Source: Panicum virgatum (taxonomy: Eukaryota > Streptophyta > Magnoliopsida > Poales > Poaceae). From it: a stretch of 64,000 bases of DNA. Location of the stretch: NCBI RefSeq assembly GCF_016808335.1, contig NC_053140.1:26344086-26408085 (forward strand), written 5' to 3'. This document shows, in pieces, positions 9,485 to 21,163 of the stretch. The position numbers and the translations under genes were made by a program. The notes under the pieces are model-generated. The model was not told the DNA's origin. It worked only from the letters and a program-made list of their open reading frames with translations, and searched no databases. The first letter of the stretch is position 1. Every line of letters begins with the position of its first letter.

Positions 9485-12400
9485 ATGGTGAAGCTGGTCG
9501 ATCCCGTGCCTTGGGGCAGGTCCGTCGCCGACAAGGTGTTCCTGGAGGCGATGGTCACCACTGGGATTCTTCCGCCGAACACCGACCCGGCGCGCCCGGT
9601 GTGGATTGCTCCGGGCTCGACGGAGACGAAGCCGAAAGCCCCTGAGCGGCTACGTCGTCAGCCTGGCGCGGCTTCACGAGCGGGGTTTCGGTGTCCCCGC
9701 CAGCCGGTTCCTCCGCACACTCTGCCGCCATTACGAGGCGGAGCTGCACAACTTCGCCCCCAATGCTATCTCGCAGATGGAAGTCTTCGTCGCCGTCAGC
9801 GAGGGCTACCTGGGGGTGAAGGTGCACTGGGACCTATGGAGGCACTTGTTCCGGGGGGAGCTCCACACCAATTTCGTCTCGGCAGGGGTGAGCAGGCCTG
9901 TTCGCGCCAGTGGCCTGACGCTTCGATTGCGAGAGTCAAGGAAGGACCTGTACATCCCCTGCACGATGACGTCGAATAATCGTGACTGGGACAAGGTGTG
10001 GTTCTACCTCCGCAACGACGACGGATGGCTTCCGGCGAACACCGGCAAGATTCTGATGGAGAGGCCGTATTCTTGGGGATACGGCGTGTCGCCCCCCGAG
10101 CGGCAGGCCAAGCTCGAGGTGTACACCGACGCGCTGCATCATCTGGCTGGCAAGGGGCTGACTGCGACCGCCGTCGTCGCGAACTTACACCGGCAGAGGG
10201 TGCTTCCCCTTATGGAGAGGAAGCTGCCCATCCACAAGCTGACGCCGGAGGCCCCATCCGAGGGCTCCCGAATGATGGAGGAGCTGCTCTCCCACGAGGT
10301 CACTACCCAGAGGGTGGGGCGTATGATGGCCCCCCCTCCGACCGGCCTCAGAGATCTTTGGGGAATCAAGATGCGCCCCGAAACAGGGTACATCCAACTG
10401 GTAAGATCCATTTCTAAGCATTGGTTGATTGTGTCGTCCTCCTCTTCCTAATCCTAGTCTCATTCATAGGGGCTGAGCCGCCACGGATATTCCTCGGATC
10501 CTCCTCTCCCTGAGGTCCGGGCTGTGAACTGCCAGTACGCAGAGGCGCGAAAGGAGCGGAAGGACGCGGAGAAGCGGCGCCGCGATAGGAAGTTGAGGGA
10601 GAAGAGGAAGAGGGATAAGGTGAACCAGGAGCGGGCGGAGGAGGGCCTCTCGCCGCTTGCCACGCCCGAGACTACGCCGGAGCCAGACCTCTCGCCCTCG
10701 GGGTCGGACGTCGCCGATTACTCGATGCTCGGGACCCCCAACACGGAGGTGGCCGGAGGCCAATCGTCAGGCCAGCGGCGGGCCGGCACCGTGCCCCCGG
10801 CGCCGGTGGTGGGCGAGAGCACGCACGCGCGGACGACGGGCGAGAGGATGCCCGCGTGGCCGGGCGTGGAGACCCTCGGACGAGTGTCGCCGCCGAGGCA
10901 TCAAGTTGGCCTTGGCGCGCGGCCCATCGGTTGCTCGATGGGGGCCGGTGGGCTGGTACGAGCCACAAGGAGCGGCTCGAGGAAGCGTAAGCTGGACGCT
11001 ACCCCGAGGTAGGTACTTCTTCGTCTGCTTTCCACTTTAAGTTGGCGCCTTTGTTCCTACCAAATTTGACCTCCCCCCTTGCTTAGCTTAGCCTGAAGGT
11101 TACCGCGGCTCCCCCCCTCGTTGGTGCCTACCAAGGCCCTCAAGTCGGAGGGGAACGCTACGCCGCGCGTGGCGTCGCAGCCCCCGATCGGAAGGCCTCG
11201 GACGGCGGAGGAGATCGCCGCGCAGTACCGAGCGGAGATGGCCCGGGGAGCCGAGATGTGCCGAGCGCAGATGGGCGCAGGCGACACCAGTCGGCGCGGC
11301 ATGGAGGACACTGTCCGGCTGAGTGCCAAGGAAGATGCCAGCCGAGGCAGCACGGAAGATACTGCCCGGCCGGACACTGCATAGAAGGGAGGACCGGCGG
11401 GGCCACATCGGAGCGACCCGCCGGCCAGGTGGAAAAAGATGGCCCTACCCCGAAATCCACTGAGGCCAGGGGCGAGGAGGCCACGACGACGGCGGCAACA
11501 CAGATGGTGCTGGCGAAGGAGACACCGGAGATGGCGGTGCCAGAGCGGTTCGAGGACCCAGGAGAGGTTGTCTCGAACACCGCACTCGGCGAAGCCGGCA
11601 CCAGCGGCCGCATCACTGCTGCTTCTGAGGGTAGCCTCGGGGCCGGACCGTCCGAGCAGCCCAGCGAGGGGATAAGCTAGGCGATTGTCCAGCTCGGGGT
11701 CCCCGAGGATTTTGTTCGCGCTGAGCGCGTAGAAGACAAGATCTGGCAGGCGCAGCTCGATCTCGGCGAGGTGATGGACACCGACCTCCAGCGCGTCCTG
11801 TAGCTCCATTAGCAGGAGAAGCATAACGTCAACCGGGTAGGTGCCCTTCCTGCTCCTGTTCATTTCCGATTATATTTGTACATTTCTGCACATGTTTTTT
11901 GTTCACAGCAGCTAATGACCCTGTCGAGGGACAAGAGCGTCAAACTGGCCCAACTGTACTCCAGGGTGGGCTGGCTTGAAAAGTACAGCGCTAGCCTGGT
12001 TTTGTGGCTGAACGAAGCCTCCACCCAGGCATCCAAAATGGAGGCACGAGCTCGTGGGCTGGAGCTCGAGCTCACTCGTGCCAACGGCGAGCGCAACGCG
12101 CAGAGGGCCACAGCCGAGCAGAAGGCCAAGGAGGCCGAGCTGCAAGTGACCGCACTGCGCTAGAACGTGGAGGTGCTCGCCGCGAGGACCGCCGGTCCCA
12201 GCACTAGGAGGCGGCCATCGAGGCGCTTACCAACACCCTCGTGCAAAAGGATGCTCTCCTCGAGGTGCAGGGGGATGCCCTCCGCAGCCCAGAGACCGCC
12301 CTCGAAGAAAGGGGGGCCTCTATGTCGGCGCTCCTACAGGAGGTCGACGCCGCGCGGGTGGAGCTGGATGAGGAGAGGAGGCGCACCGAGGGTGAGTACC

Positions 12401-12660
12401 GAAATTGGCTTTAGTTAACTTGGTTTTGTCGAGACTTATCTTTGTTTCCACTCAGAGCTGCGGAAGGCGGTGGTGGAGGAGATCGCGGCGATGGAGGCCC
12501 TCCAAGTCGCGTACTCATCAGTGCAGAAGGACTACGAGGATCTGGAGGGAGCCGCTGTGGCCGCGTGCCAGGGACTCGAGGGCGAGGGCGGCTCGTCGGA
12601 CAGCTCGCTGGTCAGTCGCCTGAGGTCCTTGGGTGACCGGATGGCCGAGCAACTCAAGGG
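9485..12660 (+). pseudogene. Tat-element accessory gene, gypsy-type putative transposase domain, five exons, truncated
   Basis: Homologous to the antisense gene of element B (55378-59070). Exons by comparison: 9485-10400, 10470-11008, 11099-11836, 11909-12391, 12456-12660, each flanked by GT and AG. Exon 1 carries the plant 'putative gypsy-type transposase' domain (GYVVSLARLHERGFGVPASR ... WDLWRHLFRGEL ... WFYLRNDDG ... LWGIKMRPETGYIQL). Exon 2 starts with a basic coiled region (ARKERKDAEKRRRDRK). Exons 4-5 are long coiled coils. Damage: a frameshift near 9645, a frameshift near 11380, TAG codons near 11678, 11800 and 12161, another frame change in exon 4, and loss of the last ~85 codons where AT repeats begin at 12660. 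The function of this protein family is unknown; it is not a DDE transposase. Confidence 0.8.
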
Positions 12661-12817
12661 CGCCATATATATATACCATATAATTTTGCAAATATTATTT
12701 CAAACATTGTTATAGGAGAAGATCCTGAATTAGGATATACTACCTTGCAGAATGAAAGATTAAAAGAAATAGAAAAGTTAACTTTAACAAACTTTAACAT
12801 TAGCGATATATATATAT
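12661..12817 (+). other. AT-rich orphan segment with an exon-like stretch
   Basis: Composition drops abruptly from GC-rich to AT-rich. After a possible acceptor (ATTGTTATAG, near 12715) about 29 codons are open on the + strand, reading GEDPELGYTTLQNERLKEIE and onward. I do not recognise the protein. The segment ends in a perfect GCGATATATATATATCGC palindrome (12803-12820) that overlaps the left end of the next element. Confidence 0.4.
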
Positions 12818-14409
12818 CGCTATTTGACACGCTGGGTATTAAATAGGTATTCAACGCGCTGGCCCCGATCCCAACACAGTGAACAAACCAGGTTCAACCT
12901 CCACAACCAGAAAAGACTGTCCGCAACCGGAAAATGCTACTGGCCACAACTTCTGACCGGAAAATCTGAGCTCCTCGAGGGTCGAGGCTTCAACTCCTGC
13001 CCGGAAATTGAGGACATGTAACCGGAATAGCAATGACATCCTACGACCGGAAAGTTCCTGATAAACATGGAACAGCTAATGTCTAATTTTCTTGTCTCCA
13101 GGAAGGAGTATTCCGGTTTGGTTTTAGCTGCTGAACATTTGAGCAGGAAACTAGATTATTTTAGCCAGAAAATTTCTTGTTCTTCAACAGAATGTTTATG
13201 CTGTACTTCAACCGGAAAACAATTGATTCATGGCCGGAAAGCCTCACCGGCCGTGGTATGCAGGTCTGGAAAACGAAAGGGATCATAACCGGAAAATGCT
13301 TTTGAATGTCAATTGCACTGATAAGACTTAAAATGTCACATTTTTGTTGCTTTACAACATTGTGCTAAAACACCTCTGGAAATGAAATATTATTTACATC
13401 AGGAAGTTTGTACTACACACAAGTAGATAACTATCGTAGATAACTAAAGGTAACACTGTATTTGCCTCCTTTCAACCTAATTGCAGTCCGACCACTAAGA
13501 CAGCAGCACTGCAAATGGAAAATTCAAGGAATTTCTTCAGTATATTGAGACCTGCTATAACACATACAAGAAGAAAATTCCAACGGACAGAAAATGCAGC
13601 TATAGATCTGTGCACAGATACAATAAAAATCAACATGTGCTTCCAATTGTTGATCGGGATAATCAGATATTAATCTATAGGGTCAACAAAAAATTGAAGA
13701 TCCAATAGTTGAATCTATTGAAAATATAATGGGCTGGTAAGTCCTCGCCTCGTAGCCTGCCTGCCGGTTAGTGGAGTTGGAGGGTAGGATGCCGGCGGGC
13801 AGCTAGTAGGCTCCGCGGCGCGGGATGCAGGGCAGATTGAGCTGGGGGGCGGTAGCCGGTAGGTGGTGGAGTCGGCACCCATCAAGGCCAGTCCCTTCGC
13901 CGTGCCTGATTCAAAACAGGATCTGCTTGGGGATGGAGGCCGCGGCCCCAAGCAGCGACGGGCAGCGACGAACTGTCATGGAGAGAGCGAGGGTCGTGAG
14001 CCCCCATTCCAAAACCAATGGTCGAGCCCTTCCAAGGGGCGTCGTCGTCCCGGCGGCGGCGACATGGGCTGCCGCCGCGAAGAAGTAGGAGCCGCTCCAG
14101 GCGCGATCTAGGCCCTCGCGCGGAGGGGAGCAGCTAGATGGAGGAAGAGATCGACGACATCCCCATCGCCGGCTCACCACCGCTACAGCGGTTAATGGAA
14201 GAGGGGAAAAAACCTTTCCGTCCGTGGGTGCGTCTGGGACCCACGATCCGAGAAAAACGCTTATTGATTCTATTTTCCGGTGCAGAGGAACATGTTCCAC
14301 TTGCGGGCAGATATTTTCCGGTTGTGTCATTGGTCACGAGACACCAGGTTCGATCGGACGGGTGGCCGGCGCGTTAAATTCTTATTTAACACCCAACGAG
14401 TTAAATAGA

Positions 14410-14410
<1 letters not shown>
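12818..14410. mobile_element. Non-autonomous DNA transposon with 47-bp terminal inverted repeats
   Basis: Left end 12818-12864 (CGCTATTTGACACGCTGGG...) and the reverse complement of 14364-14410 (CTCTATTTAACTCGTTGGG...) align without gaps at about 38 of 47 positions. Both outer flanks are AT dinucleotide runs, so the target duplication cannot be read. Inside the left end, CCGGAAA-type motifs recur at about 12927, 12957, 13001, 13022, 13047, 13212, 13233 and 13289. Inverted copies lie at about 13112 on the left and at 14277 and 14316 on the right, as expected for subterminal transposase-binding sites. No transposase is encoded. The superfamily is unclear; rice Micron elements are one known class that sits in TA microsatellites. 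Confidence 0.65.

Positions 14411-14452
<42 letters not shown>
14411..14452. repeat. AT dinucleotide microsatellite
   Basis: About 20 uninterrupted AT units. It flanks the inverted-repeat transposon on the right and appears to truncate the minus-strand LTR that follows. Confidence 0.95.
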
Positions 14453-14456
<4 letters not shown>

Positions 14457-17400
14457 TCATCAACGCGGGCCATACCGGCACTGGTCTACTTCCATCTACA
14501 AAAGCGCAGGTCGGTGCAGGAACTCCCTCTCTCTGCACCTCATCTGAGTCCACAGGGGGAAGTGGACTAGAGAGAGATAGAAACATCAAGGCACACTAAA
14601 TTAGATGAAGTAACAGAAGAGTAGGAATGTACATGACCGAGTATGTGGCTATACGTATAGTTTTCACCCTGCAGGGGTTGCGACCTGTACCCACTCGCCG
14701 CGACGCTAGCCAGGGATCAGTCGATTAACTCAGAGGCACCGGTCTACTGAGAACGAAACTAACTGCTACGGCACAATCATGTTCCCCCAGGTTGGGATGC
14801 ATCCTCTCGCAAAGAGGTCGCCCTGGAGTTGTGAGGCCCTTCCCCTACCGTTCGGAGTTGTACAAGGCCCATGCTACTCACGCAGTGGGCCTCCCCCGCA
14901 CAATACCCAACTTCTAACAGTCTGGTGCCACGCATAGCTAGATCGGACTGAGTCCACCTGCATAGTTGATAAGTGGCGTGGGCGTTTATAAAGTCCCACA
15001 AATCATAGTTACCGCATATATCCTTACGAGTCTGGGCAAGCATCTCCTCGCGCAGTCCTCCACGGAGGTCCGCCAAAGGCACCCATAACAGGTATCGCCT
15101 CTCCTTGGGCAACCATAACAGGTATGCCCCTCCTCATCCCGCACCCGCCACAGGTGCTCCCCAGGATGTGCCCCAATCCACATCCCCGGCCAGTCTCTCG
15201 TCCCCGCTAAAAAGCCCTAATCACCGGCTGCTCATATGGTGGATCTGTATGCATGCCAAGACTATTATATCACGGATTTCCCATACCCATTCTCTCATGG
15301 TAGCCAAAGCATTCAAGAATCCATCAAGGTATCATAGAAATACAAGGAATACAGTTGACAAATAGGCCATGCAGGCTTATCTGACACATAAAGTAAAGCA
15401 ATAGTAACTCTAGCAAGAAATGCCTAATAGGAATTCAAGTCATTGATGGGCATGAACCCGAGGGCTCCTCGTAGAACTCCTGGGTCTCCTGGTAGTTCTA
15501 GTCGTCGGTCGTCTCTTCAGCAGCAGGACCTATTCGTAATTATGTATAAAGATTGGGACTAAATTGCAATAATGCACAAAACTGCTCAATTAAGATCCAA
15601 CTCACAACAAAACCTACTCTAACGCGTAGACAATGATTTTCGAAGAATTATGAAACTGGTTTCATAATTTTCGGAGCTCCGATTAATTTATTATGAATTT
15701 TCAAAGATTAAATCATATTCTGGAATTAATAAAAGGTTTTCTGAAAAAGAAAAACACACAGCGCGCCATGTGGCAGCCTCTTGACCAAGTCAACAATCAA
15801 CGGGTCCACGGCCAAGTCAGTGGGGTCCACTGACATGTGGGGCCCGCTTGTCAGCTTGGTTTAAAAGAAAAGGAAAAAGGGCGAAAGGGGTTCGTGGGCT
15901 CAAAGGAAAAGCAGGCCGGCTCGCGAGGCCTAGGTAGGTTCGGCTTAAAGACGAATGGGTCGGCTCGGCTTGCAGGCCAGCTTGGCTTGTCGGGCTGAAG
16001 CAAGGGCTACGGCCCAAAACAGCTCCCTCCCTCTCTCACTCTCTCCTGGCGACTGGGGTCCGCGTGTCAGCAGCTCGCCACCCACTGACAGGTGGGACAC
16101 ATCTGTCAGCGGCGACAGATCATGTGTGGCTCGGGGCAGATACCATGTGGCTCACGTGCGGTGTGGCCATGTGTGTGTTTGCCTGGTCAGGTGCTGGTGC
16201 AGCACCTCCAAGGCATTCGACGATATGCCCTGGGCGCATCGCGGCGCGAAGTCGCGGCCGTGAGCGCGTCTACCAGTTCAACGGCGAGGCAGGGAAGGTG
16301 GTTGGAGTGGCTGTGGCGAGGCGCGTGGGTGCGCCACATGGTTTAGGACGCCGAGGGTGGCCTGGTTCAAGACGACGTGCGTGCAGCCGAGCCAAAAAGG
16401 GCACGGCCTTGCCGATGTGGTGTGCGCGTTCCAGGCGTGGCGCTGGTGTGGCCGTGGGGCGGCGGAGCCGCATGGTTTTGGCGAGGCCAGCTGTAGGTCG
16501 AGCCTTGCGGCCGGCTAGGTTGGGAAGGTGCACATACGCAACCTCCTAGCGCCCCAAGGTCGCGGCGTGGCCTCGCCACGTGCAGGCACCAGTGCTCCGG
16601 GATGCGGCGTCGGCTCGGTGGCGTGGACAGGCGGCGGCGGGTTGCGGCTACGATGGTGCATGAAGGATCCCTACAGAAAAATGAGGACTGGGTTCCTATG
16701 GCTGCCGCTAGAAAAGGGTTCATCGGTGGCGCACAGCACATTGGCAGAATGGGGTTGAGGTGAGCAGGGGGCAATGGCACCTACCATGCGGCTTGGAGAA
16801 GATCGAGGGCGCCGACCTGTCGTGGGCGTTCTGGCGGCATTGGTGCTCCTTGGCGGCGGCACCGGCGGTCTGGTGCCTCCTCTTCTTTGCGACGTCGACT
16901 CCGGGATCCTTCTTCTTCCGTTCTCCTTCTTCCTCTCCACCTCCTCCACTCTTGGCTCCTCCTCCCCTTCTCCCTTTTCTTCTCTATTCTTCGATTGGAG
17001 GCAGCGGCGGCAAAAGGGGAGAAATTCCCCTGGCTCTAGGGTTTGGGCAGTAGCCGATTGGGGTTTTATAGGAGGCGCCGGGCTGCGGCTTGTGTTCCAC
17101 GGCGACACGGACGTTGAGGGCTGAGATGGGACGACCGTGGCGTGCATCTGGGGTCTCCGCAGCGGGAACTTGGCGCGCAAGCGAGGGAACAAGGTAGCGC
17201 GGGCAGCGGCGGGATTTGTGGCGGCTACAGGTCTAGCAGGCGAGGCCGTTCCATGCCTTGTCGGGGTAGGGTGAGGTGGGGCGGGCAGGTGAGGCAGAGC
17301 AGAGGAGGCCGGTGTCGTCCGTGTGGACGAGTGGCATGAGGAGGAAGGGGGGAACAGAGGAGGTGGTGCGGTTGAAAGGTGGGTCCCGGTTGTCAGCTGG

Positions 17401-17946
17401 CACGGATGAAGGGGTGGAGGCGGCCGTGTGGGCTGGTGCTAGGCCGCATGGTTGGGCTGGCAGGCGGGATGTGGGCTATGCGCAGGCGGTAGCTGGGCCG
17501 CGGGCGGGGTGAGCTGGTCGATTGCAGGGGATAGGGCCGGCGAGCAACGGGCCAGGATAGGGTTTGGGCCTACAGGGTTAGCAGGCCGGTTAGGGGGGGT
17601 TGGGTTAGGTGTTAGTTGAGTTTGAGCCCAAGTTAGAGGTGACCTCTTGGAATTTATTTGAATGGTCAATTTCAAATAAATTCCCACACAATTCAAACAA
17701 GGTATAATTTAAATCCAACTTGAGTTCAAATAAACAAGGTAGATTCAAAAATATCCAAATAACTCCAAATGCTTCACACTAACATTATAGTCCTTATGTT
17801 TAATTAAGTTTTAAAATCTAGGAATTTTGAGAGATTTAGAAGATAACCTTATATTATTCTAGCTAATAACACAATCACACAAAAAGTTTTTGAAAACTCG
17901 CATTCTTGGAGAATTTAACATTCCGTAAAATTTATGGGATGTTACA
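14453..17946 (-). repeat. Long LTR (family L), minus strand, 3' end truncated
   Basis: On the minus strand it starts TGTAACATCCC at 17946 and runs through a GC-rich zone (about 17600-15830), an AT-rich zone (15750-15530), an acidic open stretch (about 15515-15430) and a U5-like tail containing CTGCAGGGTGAAAACTATAC (near 14675). The layout matches the element A LTR and the solo LTR, though little sequence is shared. No LTR 3' terminus is seen because AT repeats begin at 14452. No primer site or internal region is attached, so it is a truncated or solo LTR. Open frames at 15955-17512 lie in its GC-rich zone, and I do not regard them as genes. Confidence 0.7.
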
Positions 17947-18317
17947 GCGCTCCTTTTTGCTGGGTTCCGAGGCAACAAACGGGACTATCTCCTTGCTGGC
18001 CATGGCAGGTGGTCTATGGGATGGTGCTGGAGTTGGTTGAGGGTTTGGAGTAGATGGAAACAAGGTGGAGAAGGAGAGGGTTTAGGTTTTCTGAGGGAGA
18101 AGAATGAGAACCCTCCTTTTCTACTCGCGAATATTGTCGTACCCGGTCGATCTAGGCTTGGCTTGGGTTAGAGAGGCCGTGCACCGAAGATGGGCCCCAT
18201 TGGGGCCAGCCCATGCTCGGCCAACCAAGCTCTTGATGAAGAAATAAACGTGATTAACTTAGTCGATCACGCTCATATATCTAATTAAGAGCCATATAGG
18301 CCAAAAGGGCTGGTGGG
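17947..18317. other. Flank between LTR L and element D, with a truncated minus-strand ORF start
   Basis: On the minus strand an ATG at 18003 opens MASKEIVPFVASEPSKKER, which is cut after 19 codons by the LTR at 17946. This looks like the N-terminus of a gypsy gag or accessory protein, but I cannot name it. Bases 18227-18317 are an inverted copy of 30509-30599, the sequence just downstream of a gypsy pol stop codon, so this flank belongs to an older gypsy element. Confidence 0.5.
18227..18317 (+). repeat. Inverted repeat, partner of 30509-30599
   Basis: AAGCTCTTGATGAAGAAATA at 18227 is the reverse complement of sequence ending at 30599. The match continues about 91 bp to the GGCC...CCCTTTTGG block, with roughly ten differences. 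The partner follows the pol stop codon of a minus-strand gypsy relic. Confidence 0.85.
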
Positions 18318-19625
18318 TGTTGGGTATTTTAGCGTCACGAATAAATCCACAAGCGCACGGATACCGTTGTAGCTTTCACCTCAGAGTATTCCAAGGGTTA
18401 TCGAATCCACAAGGAACGTGTGCTATTCTAATCGGTCCAAGGACACACCAAGATAGGTAGAAGGGTAGAGAGGATTCCTAAGATAGCGCTATTGTTGAGT
18501 TAAAGGTCGATCTCTCGGGCAAAATACTCGCTTTGGGCACCGGCTTACAACTGGTCTGCCAGTCGACTCCGGCCAACAGCTCTACGCTATATCCGAACGT
18601 GGAGGATTACGAAGGAACAATAGGGCTGTCACCACCTACGGCCTACCTTTAACAAACCGTGGGATATAAGGCAAACGAAGGATAACCCCTAGCCTAGACA
18701 CCACGCCTACGCTACTGATTACTACTGCAGTATAACTACGTATGACGTCCTATAACAAACTGCAGCACTCTGTATGAATATAGAGCGACGAACCCGCGAG
18801 TAAGAGAACTGATCTCACTCAACTACAAGCACTACTAGCATCTACTGTATCAAGTAAAATACTAAAGATAGGAACCACGAATACTTACTAAATACCGAAG
18901 AATGTAGAAGCATCCGTAGAGGTACAAGTTGGGAGCAGAATGCCGACACCCCGACACTTCTCCCGAACTACTCCCTCACTCTCGTAGAGGTACAAAATGG
19001 AGAAGAGCGCCAAGGACCGGCGCCCCTCTTGAGTACCTCTACCCTCTCCCTAATCTAAGACAACTCTAAATGCAAGAGGAGGCTTGGATGAGCACTTGAT
19101 GGATGTGAACTCCAACTTGGTGGTGTGTCTTGATTCTTACCCCCTCCTCTCATATTTATAGGAGGGAGCCAAGGGTGTGTACGGGTGAGAGTTGCAGCTA
19201 TGCCTTGCCAAACTGCCTTCTAGGACCAACGAGCAAGTGACACGTCAAAGGGGAGAGTCGGTGGAGCCTTAGTGGGCTCGGCCGACCATGCTGGTCGGCT
19301 GACGACCCACTAGGCCCCACCGCCTCCAGCTTCCTCTGGTGGGTCGCCATGTGTCCCCTTATCCATGTTGCACGTGCCTAAGCTTTGGGTATGTCGGTTT
19401 CTTGCTACATGTGGGCCCATGAATCCATGTGAGGCTGAAAGGTGCGCTCTGATTGGTCGACGCAATTTGCCTTGGATTGAGGAGTGTGTTTCCCTGCTCA
19501 TGAAGTGTGTTTTCTCCCTTAATTCACCTGCATACAAATATTTACCAACACTCATGGAAATGGTCAGTAATAAACCCCTACCACTATGTTGATGCTCACA
19601 TTTTATGTATTTATGCAGGAGTTGA
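18318..19625 (-). repeat. Element D 3' LTR, main part
   Basis: Plus-strand ends TGTTGGGTATTTTAG (18318) and, beyond the inserted solo LTR, GCCGTCAACA (23897); total LTR about 1341 bp. The minus orientation follows from the primer site at the matching copy (29659). It contains CAAGCGCACGG near its 3' end, as do all related LTRs here, and a TATA box on the minus strand (TATAAATATG, 19160-19151). Confidence 0.88.
19621..19625. other. Target-site duplication GTTGA, left copy
   Basis: GTTGA immediately left of the solo LTR at 19626. The identical pentamer is at 23860-23864 on the right. Confidence 0.95.
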
Positions 19626-20983
19626 TGTGGCAGTACCGCCCTAATTAATCCGGCTCAAGTGCGCTAACCATCATCTTAAAGAGAATCCTGGCTAACACGC
19701 ACTTCAAACGGAGTAATTCGGCAGTGCTGTCGGGTAAAGTCCCGAAGAATCCACCTTGGCGTCGATCGAACCCAAAGCTTACATGCAACCCACACGAAGG
19801 TGAGTCCAGAGAGTACAACATTTCACAGATATATTACATTACAGAGTCTTAACTTAATTATTACAAACCAAGTTCGAAATCACCGAAAGGTACTTGAAGT
19901 TCGAATTTAAAGTAGTTCAGAGTTCATTGCAGCGGAAATAAATCGAGTCCTAAACGACGATACATGATGTCATGATGAAGCCCGTACATAACATCACTCG
20001 GCATTGCCATCGCTGGCCGGAGTCGTATCCCACTCCACCGACCAACCAGGAGGCAGAGTACACGGCCAAGTCAAACTAGCAATCATGTCCTCAAAAGTAT
20101 TACCTGAAACAAAATTGAGCCACAAGCAAGGCTGAGTATACTAATACTCCGCAAGGCTTACCCGACTAGGATATATCTAACCCTCTAACTAGACATGCAA
20201 GGCTTTTGGCTTGAGGGGTTTGTTTTTTTGCCGCAAGCAATAAAGAGTAAGTCCTTATTTCCCGATTTTAGCTTTCAAGTTCTAGTTTGATTAACCATTC
20301 TACATTAGCATCTATCCAATAGCATACATGGTGGAAAAACAATTATTTTTCATCATTCAACCATATTTCTCATCATCATTGTTCCACTTCTTACTCTATG
20401 TGGCAAAAGGGTTAAGCAGTCTCAATATCCGTGAGAAACGGACGATTCGAATCGAATTTGTTAACCTGGCCAGGCAGACCTAAACACACGCATGGGGAAT
20501 GCAATCACCCACGCGACTTTTCCCCTTTTTCCCCGGGCATGAAACAGGCCCACCGTCCTAGGGTGCCCTGCACCCGTGCGTGACCATAGACCAGACAGTG
20601 GGGAGTATGTTCCACGGCCGGTTCCATCAGGTACTTAAGCTTACCGATTACCATATTCTCGGCATGTGGTTAGTACGTTCAAACGCTTAACCACCACTAC
20701 CACACACCGCGGCCTTATCCATTTTGACTAAACAGACGGGGTATCACAAGTACAACAACCCCGCCCGTAAACCTTATATTGCAGTGTGTAGTAAGCATTC
20801 AACTCCTATGAGCTCGCGAGTGACAGGAAATCACTCGACTTCTACCGAACCATTAGCATAGCCAACTAGCGACCTACACATACTAGTGTTCAAGCATAGG
20901 TACCTAGGATCATGCAACTAAGGTTCCAAACAATTCCTGCAACTTAAATGCGCAATAAACAGGAATACAAATAGTTGCATAAA

Positions 20984-21163
20984 TTAAAATAGGTAGGACA
21001 TGCTCCGGGGCTTGCCTTGCCAAGCAAAGTTAGCCTTGGGCTCTTCCGAACTTTGGTTCGGGTCTTCGGCGGCTTCAGTTAGATTAGCTTGGGCTTCACG
21101 CTGCTCACTCTCGGACTCGGGCACCAGCTCGTACGTACCGTCGGCGAGAGTATGCGTATCTAT
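20984..21163 (-). other. Acidic exon-like open frame inside solo LTR
   Basis: On the minus strand, after TTCATATAG (possible acceptor), about 58 codons are open to TAA, starting DTHTLADGTYELVPESESEQ and rich in Glu, Ala and Asn. It matches the element A LTR frame at 6074-6223 in position, acceptor, DGTYEL core and the following GGCAAGCCCCGGA motif. The role is unknown. Confidence 0.45.

Noticed and set aside
9251..9979. 242-codon ORF as an intact gene starting at 9251.
   Set aside because: Homology with element B puts the start at 9485, and the frame after about 9645 is the wrong one because of a frameshift.
15955..17512. Possible GC-rich host gene on either strand.
   Set aside because: Same position as the GC-rich zone of the other long LTRs, many short overlapping frames, no domain.
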